Shown: positions 36,909 through 46,211, counted from the stretch's first letter. The stretch: DNA of 64,000 nt from Lachnospiraceae bacterium (GCA_021199655.1 JAJQHQ010000101.1:62001-126000); one strand, 5' to 3'. Program-made: numbers and translations. Notes: generated by a model from the sequence alone, not told the origin.

Positions 36909-37769
36909 TCAGCCTTTCACTGCACCGGATGTAACACCCTCGACGATGTAGCGCTGAAGGAACAGATATAAGATCAGGATCGGCAGCATTGCCAGCAGCA
37001 GAGCCGCCATCACCATACCCATATCCGTGGAATAGGTTCCGTAGAATACCTGGGTTGCGATCGGTATGGTATACAACTCCTTGCGGCCAAGCACCAGGCT
37101 CGGAAGCAGGTAGTCATTCCAGAATGCCATCGCGTCAATGATCGCTACGGTTGCGACCGTCGGTTTCAACAGCGGAAATACGATTTTCCAGAATGTCTGC
37201 CATCTTGTGCAGCCATCCATCAGAGCTGCCTCCTCCAGTTCCAGCGGAATGTTCGTGTGAATTGCGCCGTGGAACATAAAGGTCGCCATGGATACGGAGA
37301 AGCCGGTGTGCATCAGTATCAATGTGACACGGCTGTTCAGGACTCCGAAGATGCCGCCGTAAAGAGATACGAGTGGGATCATCAGCACCTGGAACGGGAT
37401 GACCATGGAAGCAACCATGCCGGTAAACAGCAGGCTGCATGCTTTCCATTTGTTCCGGACGATGACAAACGCCGCCATCGCGGAGCACAGGATAGTCAGG
37501 ACCGTTGCGCTGCAGGTAATGATCAGTGAGTTCTTAAACGCTACCCAGAAGTTCATCTTCTTCATGGCGTTCGGGAAGTTCTCCAGCGTAAAGCCATGCG
37601 AACCGATCAGGGCGAGCGGCGACATGGTGATATCCGCTTTCGTCTTAAATACGTTGATCAGAACCAGCAGGAACGGAAAGATAAATGCGATAAACAGAAG
37701 CAGAAGCACGATCCAGAGAATCACATTCGTCACTTTTTTCTTGCGCGCTGCTTTTGCATTTGCGTCCAT
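36909..37769 (-). CDS. Sugar ABC transporter permease, MalG type
   Basis: Inner-membrane half of a CUT1-type carbohydrate importer. 286 residues with six membrane segments and the EAA loop (LEEAALMDGCTRWQTFWKIVFPLLKP) that docks the ATPase. Ends with the usual VEGVTSGAVKG tail of MalG proteins. Its ATG overlaps the stop of the MalF gene by one base (TAATG). No ATPase gene is present in the operon; in Firmicutes such systems normally share an MsmK/MsmX-type ATPase coded elsewhere. Confidence 0.92.
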   Translation of the reverse strand: MDANAKAARKKKVTNVILWIVLLLLFIAFIFPFLLVLINVFKTKADITMSPLALIGSHGFTLENFPNAMKKMNFWVAFKNSLIITCSATVLTILCSAMAAFVIVRNKWKACSLLFTGMVASMVIPFQVLMIPLVSLYGGIFGVLNSRVTLILMHTGFSVSMATFMFHGAIHTNIPLELEEAALMDGCTRWQTFWKIVFPLLKPTVATVAIIDAMAFWNDYLLPSLVLGRKELYTIPIATQVFYGTYSTDMGMVMAALLLAMLPILILYLFLQRYIVEGVTSGAVKG

Positions 37770-38650
37770 TATGCTTCCACCTCCCCTTTCTTACCGATAT
37801 ATACCTGCGTCACGCCTACGACTGCACAGATCACGAACAGGATCAGTGCCTCCGCCTGGCCGGTACCATAGTTCTTATAGGTAAATGCCTGATTGTATAC
37901 GTGCATTGCCGCGAGCACGGAGCTGTTGAACGGTTCACCGTTGGTCAGGGAAAGGTTCACATCGTATACCATGAAGCACCGTGTCAGTGTCAGGAAAATG
38001 CACTGTGCAAACGAAGAGCGCATCAGCGGGATCGTGACGTTTTTCATTGCCTGAGACTTGGTGCAGCCATCGATCTCAGCCGCCTCCATCAGGCTTTTTG
38101 ACACGCTCATAAATCCTGCCACATAGATCAGCATCATATAGCCGGCATACTGCCATACGGACACGATGATCAGGCAGAGCATCGCGCCCCCGGTGGTGGC
38201 CAGCAGACTGGTGGAAAGCGCTCCGATGGAAAGGGATTTCCCAAGCGCTACCAGCGCACGGTTAAATACAAATTTCCACACATAACCAAGTACGATACCG
38301 CCGATCAGGTTCGGGATGAAAAATCCGGCGCGGAAGAAATTCTGTCCTTTGATGCCGCTCGTCACCAGATAAGCGAGAAGGAACGCCACGACATTGACCA
38401 GCACGACCGCGATGACCGTGTATACCGCGGTCCTGCCGAGAGCCGCCCAGTACGCGGAATCGCTGAACGCCTTGATATAGTTTTCCAGCCCTACAAAAGG
38501 CTTTGTCTTCGATACACCGTCCCAGCTTGTAAAGGTCAGATACAGACCATAGACAAACGGGAGAAGTACTACTGCTGCAAAAAGTATCGTTGCCGGTCCG
38601 GCAAACATCAGAAACTGCGATACTTTATATGAGGTAGTATTTTTTTTCAT
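37769..38650 (-). CDS. Sugar ABC transporter permease, MalF type
   Basis: Partner permease of the gene at 36909-37769. 293 residues, six membrane segments (first one FLMFAGPATILFAAVVLLPF) and an EAA loop (LMEAAEIDGCTKSQAMKNVTIPL). It follows the binding-protein gene after a 113-base gap that contains a stable hairpin, an arrangement that usually lowers permease expression relative to the binding protein. Confidence 0.92.
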   Translation of the reverse strand: MKKNTTSYKVSQFLMFAGPATILFAAVVLLPFVYGLYLTFTSWDGVSKTKPFVGLENYIKAFSDSAYWAALGRTAVYTVIAVVLVNVVAFLLAYLVTSGIKGQNFFRAGFFIPNLIGGIVLGYVWKFVFNRALVALGKSLSIGALSTSLLATTGGAMLCLIIVSVWQYAGYMMLIYVAGFMSVSKSLMEAAEIDGCTKSQAMKNVTIPLMRSSFAQCIFLTLTRCFMVYDVNLSLTNGEPFNSSVLAAMHVYNQAFTYKNYGTGQAEALILFVICAVVGVTQVYIGKKGEVEA

Positions 38651-38721
38651 TTCTGTCTACCCTCCTGACTTGTAACTGTCTGCCACTTTTTCAATTGCAT
38701 CTCTTTCCTGAGTTTTCACAA

Positions 38722-38745
38722 CCGGACAGGGATACTTCCCTGCCC
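38722..38745 (-). promoter_or_regulatory. Intercistronic hairpin between binding protein and permease
   Basis: A 10-bp stem (CGGACAGGGA with TCCCTGCCCG, one G-T pair) 19 bases past the binding-protein stop. Likely a partial terminator or an mRNA 3'-end stabiliser. Confidence 0.55.
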
Positions 38746-38763
38746 GATGTTTTCAGATTTTTA

Positions 38764-40029
38764 TCAGTGCTCTGCCACCTCAGCGGTAAGCCAGTAGCTC
38801 TCGATCTCTGCCGCAAATCCTTCGCGGTCGATCTGGCCGGCCAGATATTTCTGGAAAGCAGCGCCAAGGAGCGAATAGTGGTCATCCGGAAGATAATTGT
38901 AATTGTCGATCAGCAGGCCTGCGTCCGCATACTCTTTCACAGACTGTCCAAGCGGATCCGATACGTCAAGTGTGATGTTGCTGTAAGCCGGAACCAGCGC
39001 ACAATCGTTCACGAGGAAAGACTGTCCGTCCTCATCGTATACCAGCCAGTTCAGGAAATCCTTCGCCGCCTGCACCTGCTCCTCGGAAGTATTCTCAGAG
39101 GAATCGATGAAGAAAAACTTGGAACCGCCGCCTACAAGCTTCTCATTTGTCCCATCGTCCGTGTTCTGCGGAACTGCCATGATACCCATATTCTCCGTGT
39201 AATCATACGCATTGATCACGGACCAGTCCCAGTTGCCGCCGAACATAAACGCGATCTCGCCGTCTGCCAGCATCATCTCTGTCACCTCACGCTCTGCTGC
39301 GATTGCGGAACCTGCCGCGTAATTGTACTGCATCAGCACATCAAAGACGTCCATCAGAGAATTGAATTTTTCATTGTTGATCAGATCCGCCGTCCCTTCC
39401 TGGAGAGCGGAAATGAATGCCTCCACGTCCTCCTGCTGCTCATATACCTCAGAAAGATAATGTGCGCCAAGGGACCAGTCCTCTTTCATAATGCCAACCG
39501 GTGTCTCCATGCCGCCTGCGACCAGCGTCTCCAGCAGCTCTGTGAACGCGTCCAGAGTCGTATATGCGGACGGGTCAAAGGTCTCGCCTGTGATTGCCTC
39601 GATCGCATCTGCGTTGTAGATAATGCCGCGAGCCTCTACACAGACCGGGAAGCCGTATACCACTCCGTCAATCGCGATCTCATACTCTGTGTCGTTCACC
39701 CAGTCCTCATCGCTTAAGTCTACCGCATACTCTTCTGCCAGTGAGTAGACATCCTTTGCGTCTACCATGGAAATCGTATACGGGTCGCCGGACGCGTATC
39801 TGGTCGCCAGATGAGCGGAAACAGTGTCGCTGGAATAGTAAACTTCGATCTCTACGCCTGTCTCAGCAGAATACTCCGCCGCCTTTTCCTCAAGCTGACT
39901 CTGGATCTCAGACTTCGAGTTGAAAATAGTAATGGATACTGTATCATCCGCCAGTACCGGAAGTGCTCCCGTTGTCAGGGACAGGATCATTGATGCCGCC
40001 AGTGCCATAGAAGTTTTTCTTTTATTCAT
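38764..40029 (-). CDS. Extracellular sugar-binding protein of ABC transporter
   Basis: Substrate-binding component for the permeases downstream. 421 residues: signal peptide (SMALAASMILSLTTGALPVLA), then a type 1 sugar-binding fold (VSITIFNSKSEIQSQLEEKA, EYSAETGVEIEVYYSSD, FMFGGNWDWSVINAY). The signal peptide ends in VLA-DD, a signal peptidase I site, and has no lipobox cysteine, which is unusual for a Gram-positive binding protein. AAGGAG precedes the ATG. Neighbouring alpha-galactosidase, sucrose and fructan enzymes suggest raffinose/sucrose-type substrates, an inference from context. Confidence 0.9.
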   Translation of the reverse strand: MNKRKTSMALAASMILSLTTGALPVLADDTVSITIFNSKSEIQSQLEEKAAEYSAETGVEIEVYYSSDTVSAHLATRYASGDPYTISMVDAKDVYSLAEEYAVDLSDEDWVNDTEYEIAIDGVVYGFPVCVEARGIIYNADAIEAITGETFDPSAYTTLDAFTELLETLVAGGMETPVGIMKEDWSLGAHYLSEVYEQQEDVEAFISALQEGTADLINNEKFNSLMDVFDVLMQYNYAAGSAIAAEREVTEMMLADGEIAFMFGGNWDWSVINAYDYTENMGIMAVPQNTDDGTNEKLVGGGSKFFFIDSSENTSEEQVQAAKDFLNWLVYDEDGQSFLVNDCALVPAYSNITLDVSDPLGQSVKEYADAGLLIDNYNYLPDDHYSLLGAAFQKYLAGQIDREGFAAEIESYWLTAEVAEH

Positions 40030-40399
40030 GATAGCTCTCCTTCTGATTGAATTACTGTTCTTTTTCGTGTATAATCATAAGACAAAAACAGTGAAGTATT
40101 TCCACATTTTTATATGTCCGGATGCCGGAATTCCGTTCTGCAGTGCATCGTTCATATTTTATGAAAAATGTCGGTATTTTGTATGTATTACGCGTTTTTT
40201 GACATTTTCAGTTAAATATTACCATTTTTCAGGCGTTTTTCTCGGAATTTCTGCGATAATCCACTGAAATCGCGTAATTCCTTTTGTTCCATCACTGTTT
40301 TTCGCTCATGATCTTATGGTGACATCATACCAGAGAAAAGTACAGATTTCTTGTTTTATATACAGAAAAAATAACACAAAATCCAGAAAGGAGAACACT
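40030..40399. promoter_or_regulatory. Divergent regulatory region with imperfect inverted repeat
   Basis: A gap of 370 bases between the binding-protein gene and the AraC regulator. TGAAAAATGTC (40162-40172) faces GACATTTTCA (40201-40210), differing by one A, a possible regulator-binding pair. No gene was found. Confidence 0.4.
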
Positions 40400-41356
40400 A
40401 TGGCGACGAATCTGGAGGAAAAGAAAAGCCACGGCACGGATTATTTTCCCTTTGAATGCTATGGCGCACAGGCGGAATCCAACCGATTTGTAGTAAACTA
40501 TCACTGGCACCGGCAGATTGAGATCATCTGCGTGAATCAGGGCGAGCTGGTGCTTATGGTGGAGGGCGAAACACACGTCGGACATGCCGGTGATGTGTTC
40601 TTTATCAATCCCAGACAGGTACATCAGCTCGTTCTCGAGCAGCAAAACAGCTCGTATTTTTCCTTTGTGTTTGATCCGGAATGGCTGGATTTCAAACAGA
40701 CCGACTATGTCCAGCATACGATACTGAATCCTTTGAAGGAAAAACTAGGATTCCCGCTGAAAGTCTCCTCCGGGCAGAGCTGCCACAAAATCCTGCAGCG
40801 GGATCTGCTTACCATCAAACAGATTTACGTCATGCAGCCGGACAGCTACCGCCTGATGATCAAGATCCAGCTGTACAAAATCCTGCTCCTGCTGGAGTCG
40901 AACCAGCTCTTCGTCCCCGTAAATTCAGCCATCCCGGTCAACCATACGCAGACCACCATCCGCATCCGTGAGCTGACGGACTACATCTCCGCCCATTATC
41001 AGGAGCACATCTCATTAGAACAGGGCGCGGAAATCATGCATATGTCCCCGAAGTATTTCAGCTCTTTTTTTGCAAAAACGTTCCTGGTAAGTTTCACGCA
41101 GTATATCAACCATTACCGAATCGACCAGGCCTGCATCCTTTTGAAGACCACCGATCTGCCTGTGATGGACGTCGCGTTCGAGACGGGCTTTGAAAATTTC
41201 AGTTATTTTATCCGTAAATTCAAAGAGATTAAGGGCTGCACGCCCAAAGAATACCGCAAAGAAAAAGCCCCCGTCGCCGGAGAGGACTCTCAGGCGATCG
41301 TCGGGGGCACTGGTGAAGAATTCCGTAAGATCCAGGCGGTGCTGGAGGAACTCTAA
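40400..41356 (+). CDS. AraC-family transcriptional regulator (sugar ABC locus)
   Basis: 318 residues: cupin sensor (YHWHRQIEIICVNQGEL, GDVFFINPRQVHQL) and a C-terminal AraC DNA-binding domain (ISLEQGAEIMHMSPKYFSSF; VAFETGFENFSYFIRKFKE). The ATG at 40400 follows AAAGGAG. It is divergent from the sugar-binding protein and its operon, the usual place for the activator of such systems. A tail of about 40 Glu/Gly/Ala-rich residues extends beyond the DNA-binding domain. Confidence 0.88.
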   Translation: MATNLEEKKSHGTDYFPFECYGAQAESNRFVVNYHWHRQIEIICVNQGELVLMVEGETHVGHAGDVFFINPRQVHQLVLEQQNSSYFSFVFDPEWLDFKQTDYVQHTILNPLKEKLGFPLKVSSGQSCHKILQRDLLTIKQIYVMQPDSYRLMIKIQLYKILLLLESNQLFVPVNSAIPVNHTQTTIRIRELTDYISAHYQEHISLEQGAEIMHMSPKYFSSFFAKTFLVSFTQYINHYRIDQACILLKTTDLPVMDVAFETGFENFSYFIRKFKEIKGCTPKEYRKEKAPVAGEDSQAIVGGTGEEFRKIQAVLEEL

Positions 41357-41404
41357 TCTTTCATTTGATGATACTTACAGATTCCCTGCGTGCTACGGTC
41401 TACG

Positions 41405-41436
41405 CTGCCGCTTCGGTCCGCGCTAAACGAGCGCCT
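41405..41436. repeat. Partial relative of the palindromic element in the radical SAM gene
   Basis: GCCGCTTCGGTCCGCGCTAA resembles the minus-strand end of the element at 57691-57809 and contains the small palindrome GCGCTAAACGAGCGC. It lies in the gap between convergent AraC and livF genes. Confidence 0.4.
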
Positions 41437-41454
41437 CCCGAAATCCTGGTATCA

Positions 41455-42153
41455 TCACTTCCCAAGATATGCTGCGCGCACCTTCTCATCCGCCAGCAGC
41501 TCGGCTCCGCTGCCTGTCATGGTGATGCGGCCGGTCTCCAGAACGTAGCCGACGTCCGCGGTGCGAAGCGCCATGTTCGCGTTCTGCTCAATCAGCAGGA
41601 TGGTCACGCCGTCCTTGTGGATCTCGCGGATGATGTTGAAAATTTCCTGCACGATCAGCGGCGCCAGTCCGAGGGACGGCTCGTCCATCATCAGCAGCTT
41701 CGGGCGGCTCATCAGAGCACGCGCCACGGCCAGCATCTGCTGCTCGCCGCCGGAAAGCGTGCCGCCAGCCTGCCAGCTGCGTTCCTTCAGACGGGGGAAC
41801 AGGCTGTAGACCCATTCCAGATCGTCATTCAGGCTGTCCTTGCGCATATAAGCACCGACTTTCAGATTCTCCAGCACGGTAAGGCTCGGGAAAATCCTGC
41901 GGCCTTCCGGCACCAGCGTGATACCTTTGGATACAATGACATCCGTATCCTGTCCGGTAATGTTCTCCCCATTGAAGGTGATCGAACCGGATGCAGGCTT
42001 TTCCAGCGATACGATGGAACGCAGGGTCGTGGATTTGCCCGCACCGTTCGCTCCGATCAGCGTGACAATGCTGTTCTCGGGTACCTCAAAGCTGATTCCC
42101 TTCACGGCTTCGATCCCGCCGTAATTCACTTTCAGATTCTCTACTTTAAGCAT
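41455..42153 (-). CDS. livF: Branched-chain amino acid ABC transporter ATPase LivF
   Basis: One of the two ATPases driving uptake of leucine, isoleucine and valine. Walker A is GANGAGKSTTL, signature LSGGEQQMLAVARAL, Walker B LLMMDEPSLGLAP. 232 residues with the LivF-type C-terminus (GSGAELLADEKVRAAYLGK). The ATG at 42153 overlaps the end of livG by 8 bases, with GGGGGTGAG before it. Last gene of the liv operon. Confidence 0.93.
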   Translation of the reverse strand: MLKVENLKVNYGGIEAVKGISFEVPENSIVTLIGANGAGKSTTLRSIVSLEKPASGSITFNGENITGQDTDVIVSKGITLVPEGRRIFPSLTVLENLKVGAYMRKDSLNDDLEWVYSLFPRLKERSWQAGGTLSGGEQQMLAVARALMSRPKLLMMDEPSLGLAPLIVQEIFNIIREIHKDGVTILLIEQNANMALRTADVGYVLETGRITMTGSGAELLADEKVRAAYLGK

Positions 42154-42988
42154 CCTCACTCACCCCCAGATATGCCTCGATGACGCGCGGATCGTTCTGT
42201 ACCACTTCCGGCGTTCCTTCCATGATCAGTTTTCCGAAATCCAGCACATACACGCGGTCGGAAATCTGCATGACAAGATCCATATGGTGCTCGATCATGA
42301 AGATCGTCATATCATACTGGTCGCGGATCTGGCTGATAAAGTCCGCCAGCTCCTGTGTCTCCTGCGGATTCATGCCCGCCGCAGGCTCGTCGAGCAGCAG
42401 AAGCTTCGGCTCGGTCGCCAGCGCTCGCGCGATCTCCAGACGGCGCTGGATACCGTAAGGCAGCGATCCGGCGATTTCATCCTTTAAATGCGCCAGATTC
42501 TGCATCTCCAGAAGCTCCAGCGCTTCCTTTCTCATCCGCTGCTCCTCCGCATGATTCAGGCGGAAGGTCGCGGTGAACAGGTTCTGCTTTGCGCGCATAT
42601 GCTTCGCGATCAGCACGTTCTCAAATACAGTCATGGAGCTGAACAGGCGGATATTCTGGAACGTACGGGCGATCCCGGCATGGGTAATCTTATCCGGGGT
42701 CTGCACCAGCCGCTTTGAATACTTTCCGGCGTTCTCTCCTTTGTAAGTCTTTTTCATTTTGCCGTGCGGATAGCTCTCCACGATCTCCTTTCCGCAGAAT
42801 TCCACACGGCCGTTGGTCGGCTCATATACGCCGGTAATGCAGTTAAACGCGGTCGTCTTTCCGGCACCGTTCGGCCCGATCAGGGCGACGATCTCGTGCT
42901 CATTTACCTCTATGGAAAGATTATCGACCGCCACCACGCCGCCAAACTGCATGGTGATGTCTTCCGCCCGAAGGATGTTCGTACTCAT
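42146..42988 (-). CDS. livG: Branched-chain amino acid ABC transporter ATPase LivG
   Basis: Partner ATPase of LivF. Walker A GPNGAGKTTAFN, signature GSLPYGIQRRLEIARAL, Walker B LLLDEPAAGMNP; the insertion with RLVQTPDKITHAGIARTFQN is typical of LivG. 280 residues from the ATG at 42988, which has GGAGG 7 bases upstream and overlaps the livM stop by 4 bases (ATGA); the open frame continues to 43036 without a ribosome site. Confidence 0.93.
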   Translation of the reverse strand: MSTNILRAEDITMQFGGVVAVDNLSIEVNEHEIVALIGPNGAGKTTAFNCITGVYEPTNGRVEFCGKEIVESYPHGKMKKTYKGENAGKYSKRLVQTPDKITHAGIARTFQNIRLFSSMTVFENVLIAKHMRAKQNLFTATFRLNHAEEQRMRKEALELLEMQNLAHLKDEIAGSLPYGIQRRLEIARALATEPKLLLLDEPAAGMNPQETQELADFISQIRDQYDMTIFMIEHHMDLVMQISDRVYVLDFGKLIMEGTPEVVQNDPRVIEAYLGVSEDA

Positions 42989-44064
42989 TGTGTGGCCTCC
43001 TTCCCGGCTTTCTTTTTCGCCTTTTTCTTCTGCCACCAGTCATACACACGGGCAGGTGAGAATTCCTTATCGCCCATGATACCCTTGCGGTAAAACAGCA
43101 CGACTACCATGACGATGACCGCAAAGACTACCTTACGGAATCCGCTTCGCAGAAGCGGCACCTTGAAGCTTCCGATATAAGTCTCCGTATCCAGAAAACG
43201 CAGCCACCACTCGGAGCATGCGATGTAGAGGAACGAAGCCAGGCAGCTGCCGGTCACGGAGCCGAGGCCGCCGATCACGACGATCAGCAGGATCTCATAA
43301 GTCATGGACGACTTGAATGTCGACGCCTGGATGGACGTCTGGTACATCGCCAGCAGGCCGCCGCCCACTCCGGCGAAGAATGAGGAGATGCAGAACGACA
43401 TTCTCTTGTGCTTCGCGAGGTTGATGCCCATTGCCTCCGCTGCGATCTCATCGTCCCGGATGGCCCGGAACGCACGACCGTAGGAGGAATTGATCACCAA
43501 CACGATCACCGCGATACAGATACCGCAGACGATCAGCGGGAACAATGTCGATTTGAAGGTCGGGAATTTGCGCAGCAGGTTTGAGCCGTTCGTGATCACG
43601 CCCAGCTTGTCCCACTGGAAGATTGCACGGATAATCTCGGCAAAACCAAGAGTCGCGATCGCCAGATAATCACTTTTCAGACGCAGTACCGGAAGTCCGA
43701 TCAGCCATGCGAAGATTGCAGCAACCGCACCTGCGGCGATCAGGCCCACAAACACCGGCACCGCAAACTGGATCAGGCCGCCGTCATAATACTGGTAGAC
43801 GGAGGCCCGCTCCGCCACCGGAATCGTCAGGACACCGTATGTATACGCGCCGATCAGCATAAATCCCGCCTGTCCTAAGGAAAACAGGCCGGTAAAGCCG
43901 TTCAGCAGGTTCATGGACACCGCCAGCAGCGCGTAAATGCAGCTCTTTTTCAGGACTGTCAGCGCGATATGCGTCGACGGGAGAATCTGCTCCAGGATCA
44001 GTACAAACCCGCACAGTGCCACGAGGAGCACAGCGGAAATGATCGTATTTGTTTTCTTACTCAT
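42985..44064 (-). CDS. livM: Branched-chain amino acid ABC transporter permease LivM
   Basis: Second membrane subunit of the liv importer. 359 residues, about eight to ten membrane segments, with the LivM motifs NLLNGFTGLFSLGQAGFMLIG and AFRAIRDDEIAAEAMGIN. The C-terminus is Lys-rich and cytoplasmic. GGAGG precedes the ATG. Starts 15 bases after livH. Confidence 0.92.
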   Translation of the reverse strand: MSKKTNTIISAVLLVALCGFVLILEQILPSTHIALTVLKKSCIYALLAVSMNLLNGFTGLFSLGQAGFMLIGAYTYGVLTIPVAERASVYQYYDGGLIQFAVPVFVGLIAAGAVAAIFAWLIGLPVLRLKSDYLAIATLGFAEIIRAIFQWDKLGVITNGSNLLRKFPTFKSTLFPLIVCGICIAVIVLVINSSYGRAFRAIRDDEIAAEAMGINLAKHKRMSFCISSFFAGVGGGLLAMYQTSIQASTFKSSMTYEILLIVVIGGLGSVTGSCLASFLYIACSEWWLRFLDTETYIGSFKVPLLRSGFRKVVFAVIVMVVVLFYRKGIMGDKEFSPARVYDWWQKKKAKKKAGKEATQ

Positions 44065-44079
44065 GTTATCGTCCTCCTC

Positions 44080-44964
44080 TCAGACCTTATCTGTGGCTTT
44101 TTCGCCAAACAGACCGGTCGGTTTTACAAGAAGGACAACGATCAGCAGGGCAAACGTAAACGCATCGGAGAACGTCGTCCAGCCGAGTCCTTTGATAATG
44201 TTTTCGCAGATACCGATGATAAACGCGCCGATCACTGCGCCCGGAATTGATCCGATGCCGCCGAACACGGCCGCCACAAACGCCTTCAGGCCCGGCATCG
44301 CGCCGGATGTCGGCACCACGGACGGATAGTTTGTGAAATACAGAAGCGCTCCGACCGCCGCAAGGAACGACCCGATCATAAAAGTTGTGCTGATAACGGA
44401 ATTGATCTTGATTCCCATCAGACGGCTTGTCTCAAAGTCATCTGACACCGCACGCATCGCCATACCGATCTTGGTGTGGTTGATCAACTGCATCAGCACG
44501 ATCACCAGAACGATCGTCAGGATCGGCGTCACAACTGTCACGACCTTGGTCGTTGCACTGCCGATCTTAATTGTATCCGAAATCACCGGAATCGACGGCA
44601 CCACCTGTGCCAGACCGCCGGTCACATACAGTGCCAGATTCTGCAGCAGATAGGAAACGCCGATCGCCGAGATCATGACCGACATACGCGGCGCATTGCG
44701 CAGCGGCTTGTATGCCACACGCTCTACCGCAAAGCCCAGGATCACCGTCGCTATGATCGTCAGCGGGATCGACACATACAGCGGAAAAGACGCCGACGCA
44801 TACACAAGCACCAGCGCGGCCACCATAAAGATATCGCCGTGGGCAAAATTGATCAGCCTTAAAATGCCGTACACCATCGTGTAGCCGATGGCAATCAGGG
44901 CATACTGCCCGCCGACCGAGATGCCGGCCAGCAGGTAAGGCAGGTTTCTGTTGATAAAATCCAT
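44080..44964 (-). CDS. livH: Branched-chain amino acid ABC transporter permease LivH
   Basis: First membrane subunit. 294 residues with the LivH start YLLAGISVGGQYALIAIGYTM, LRLINFAHGDIFMV and the EAA-like MRAVSDDFETSRLMGI. AAGGGG precedes the ATG. A perfect hairpin lies between it and the binding-protein gene. Confidence 0.92.
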   Translation of the reverse strand: MDFINRNLPYLLAGISVGGQYALIAIGYTMVYGILRLINFAHGDIFMVAALVLVYASASFPLYVSIPLTIIATVILGFAVERVAYKPLRNAPRMSVMISAIGVSYLLQNLALYVTGGLAQVVPSIPVISDTIKIGSATTKVVTVVTPILTIVLVIVLMQLINHTKIGMAMRAVSDDFETSRLMGIKINSVISTTFMIGSFLAAVGALLYFTNYPSVVPTSGAMPGLKAFVAAVFGGIGSIPGAVIGAFIIGICENIIKGLGWTTFSDAFTFALLIVVLLVKPTGLFGEKATDKV

Positions 44965-44987
44965 GGAAAATTTCCCCTTTACATATA

Positions 44988-45014
44988 AGGAGGCTGCAGC
45001 CTGTGCAGCCTCCT
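44988..45014 (-). promoter_or_regulatory. Intercistronic hairpin between livK and livH
   Basis: An 11-bp perfect stem (AGGAGGCTGCA / TGCAGCCTCCT) with a 5-base loop. No strong T-run follows, so attenuation or mRNA stabilisation of the livK part is more likely than full termination. Confidence 0.65.
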
Positions 45015-45053
45015 GCGATGTTTATAAGCTCAAACTTTATATATGGCGGTTTG

Positions 45054-46211
45054 TCACTGCACGCCCTGCTCCGCTACGAAATCCCATGCAACGGTCTCAG
45101 TGTTCGCTACCTTTACATAAGCGGTATCGCGGTTCGCATCGCCGTTCTCGGACTCGAAGGAGATCTCGCCGGTCACGCCCGTGTAGGTGGTATCCCAGAG
45201 TGCTTCGTTTACAGCCGCTGCATCTGTAGAACCTGCGTTCTGAATTGCCGCAAGAGCTGTGTAGTAAGCGTCATAGCCCATGGCCGTAACAGCTGCTACG
45301 GTGTCGTCGCCGCCGTTGTTTGCCAGTCTGGTGCTGTCTGCGTTGATCCACTCTTTGATGTTAGCATCAAACTCTTCATTCGCGCCTTCCTGATAGAAAG
45401 TCGTTACATAAACGCCAAGGTCTGTGCCTTCTGCTGCGTTCAGGATTACGTTGGAATCCCAGGTATCGCCAGCCAGAAGCGGAACCTCTACGCCCTGTGA
45501 TGCAGCCGTTGCGATGATCAGCTGAGCAGCCTCGGTGGAGGTCGGAGCGAAGATAACGTCTACGCCTTCATTGATAGCGGTCGTAATATAAGAAGTAAAG
45601 TCTGCAGTGCCCTCCGGGAATGTATCGGAGATTACTTCGCCGCCAAGCGACTCAAACGCTTCCTGGAAGTAATATCCAAGACCTACAGAGTAGTCATCGC
45701 CAAGCTTTGTCAGCACATATGCCTTTGTTGCGCCAAAGTTCTCAGACGCGAAGTTCGCCAGAACCGTGCCCTGGAACGGATCCAGGAAGCAGATGCGGAA
45801 ATAATGCGTGTTGCCCTCAGTTACCTGCGGGTTCGTGCAGGTAACACCGATCACCGGGATGCCCGCCTCAGCGAAAATATCAGAAGCCGCGATCGATACG
45901 CCGGAACCATAAGAGCCAAGCACTACGGATACGCCGTTGCTTACCAGCTCGGAAGCCGCTGTCGGAGCCTTCTCTGTCGAGGACTCGTTATCCACGATCA
46001 CCAGCTCTACATCATACTCTACACCGTCGATCTCTACGGTCGGAGTCTCTTCGTTTGCATACTGGATACCAAGGGTCTCCTGCTTGCCGCCTGCGCCGTT
46101 ATCTCCGGATGCCGGCTCGAACACACCGATCTTCACGGTCTCTGCGGATGCCGTTGCCACGCAGGACAGGCACATCGTCGCACAGATCAGAGCTGCTGCT
46201 AATTTTTTCAT
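45054..46211 (-). CDS. livK: Branched-chain amino acid binding protein
   Basis: Captures substrate outside the cell for LivHMGF. 385 residues with a signal peptide (KLAAALICATMCLSCVATASA) and the type I Leu/Ile/Val-binding fold (VKIGVFEPASGDNG, VLGSYGSGVSIAASDIF, YVLTKLGDDYSVGLGYYF). The likely cut is ASA-ET; the cysteine at residue 17 is not in a good lipobox (CLSC). AGGAGG precedes the ATG. First gene of the operon, with its own promoter at 46368-46396. Confidence 0.92.
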   Translation of the reverse strand: MKKLAAALICATMCLSCVATASAETVKIGVFEPASGDNGAGGKQETLGIQYANEETPTVEIDGVEYDVELVIVDNESSTEKAPTAASELVSNGVSVVLGSYGSGVSIAASDIFAEAGIPVIGVTCTNPQVTEGNTHYFRICFLDPFQGTVLANFASENFGATKAYVLTKLGDDYSVGLGYYFQEAFESLGGEVISDTFPEGTADFTSYITTAINEGVDVIFAPTSTEAAQLIIATAASQGVEVPLLAGDTWDSNVILNAAEGTDLGVYVTTFYQEGANEEFDANIKEWINADSTRLANNGGDDTVAAVTAMGYDAYYTALAAIQNAGSTDAAAVNEALWDTTYTGVTGEISFESENGDANRDTAYVKVANTETVAWDFVAEQGVQ

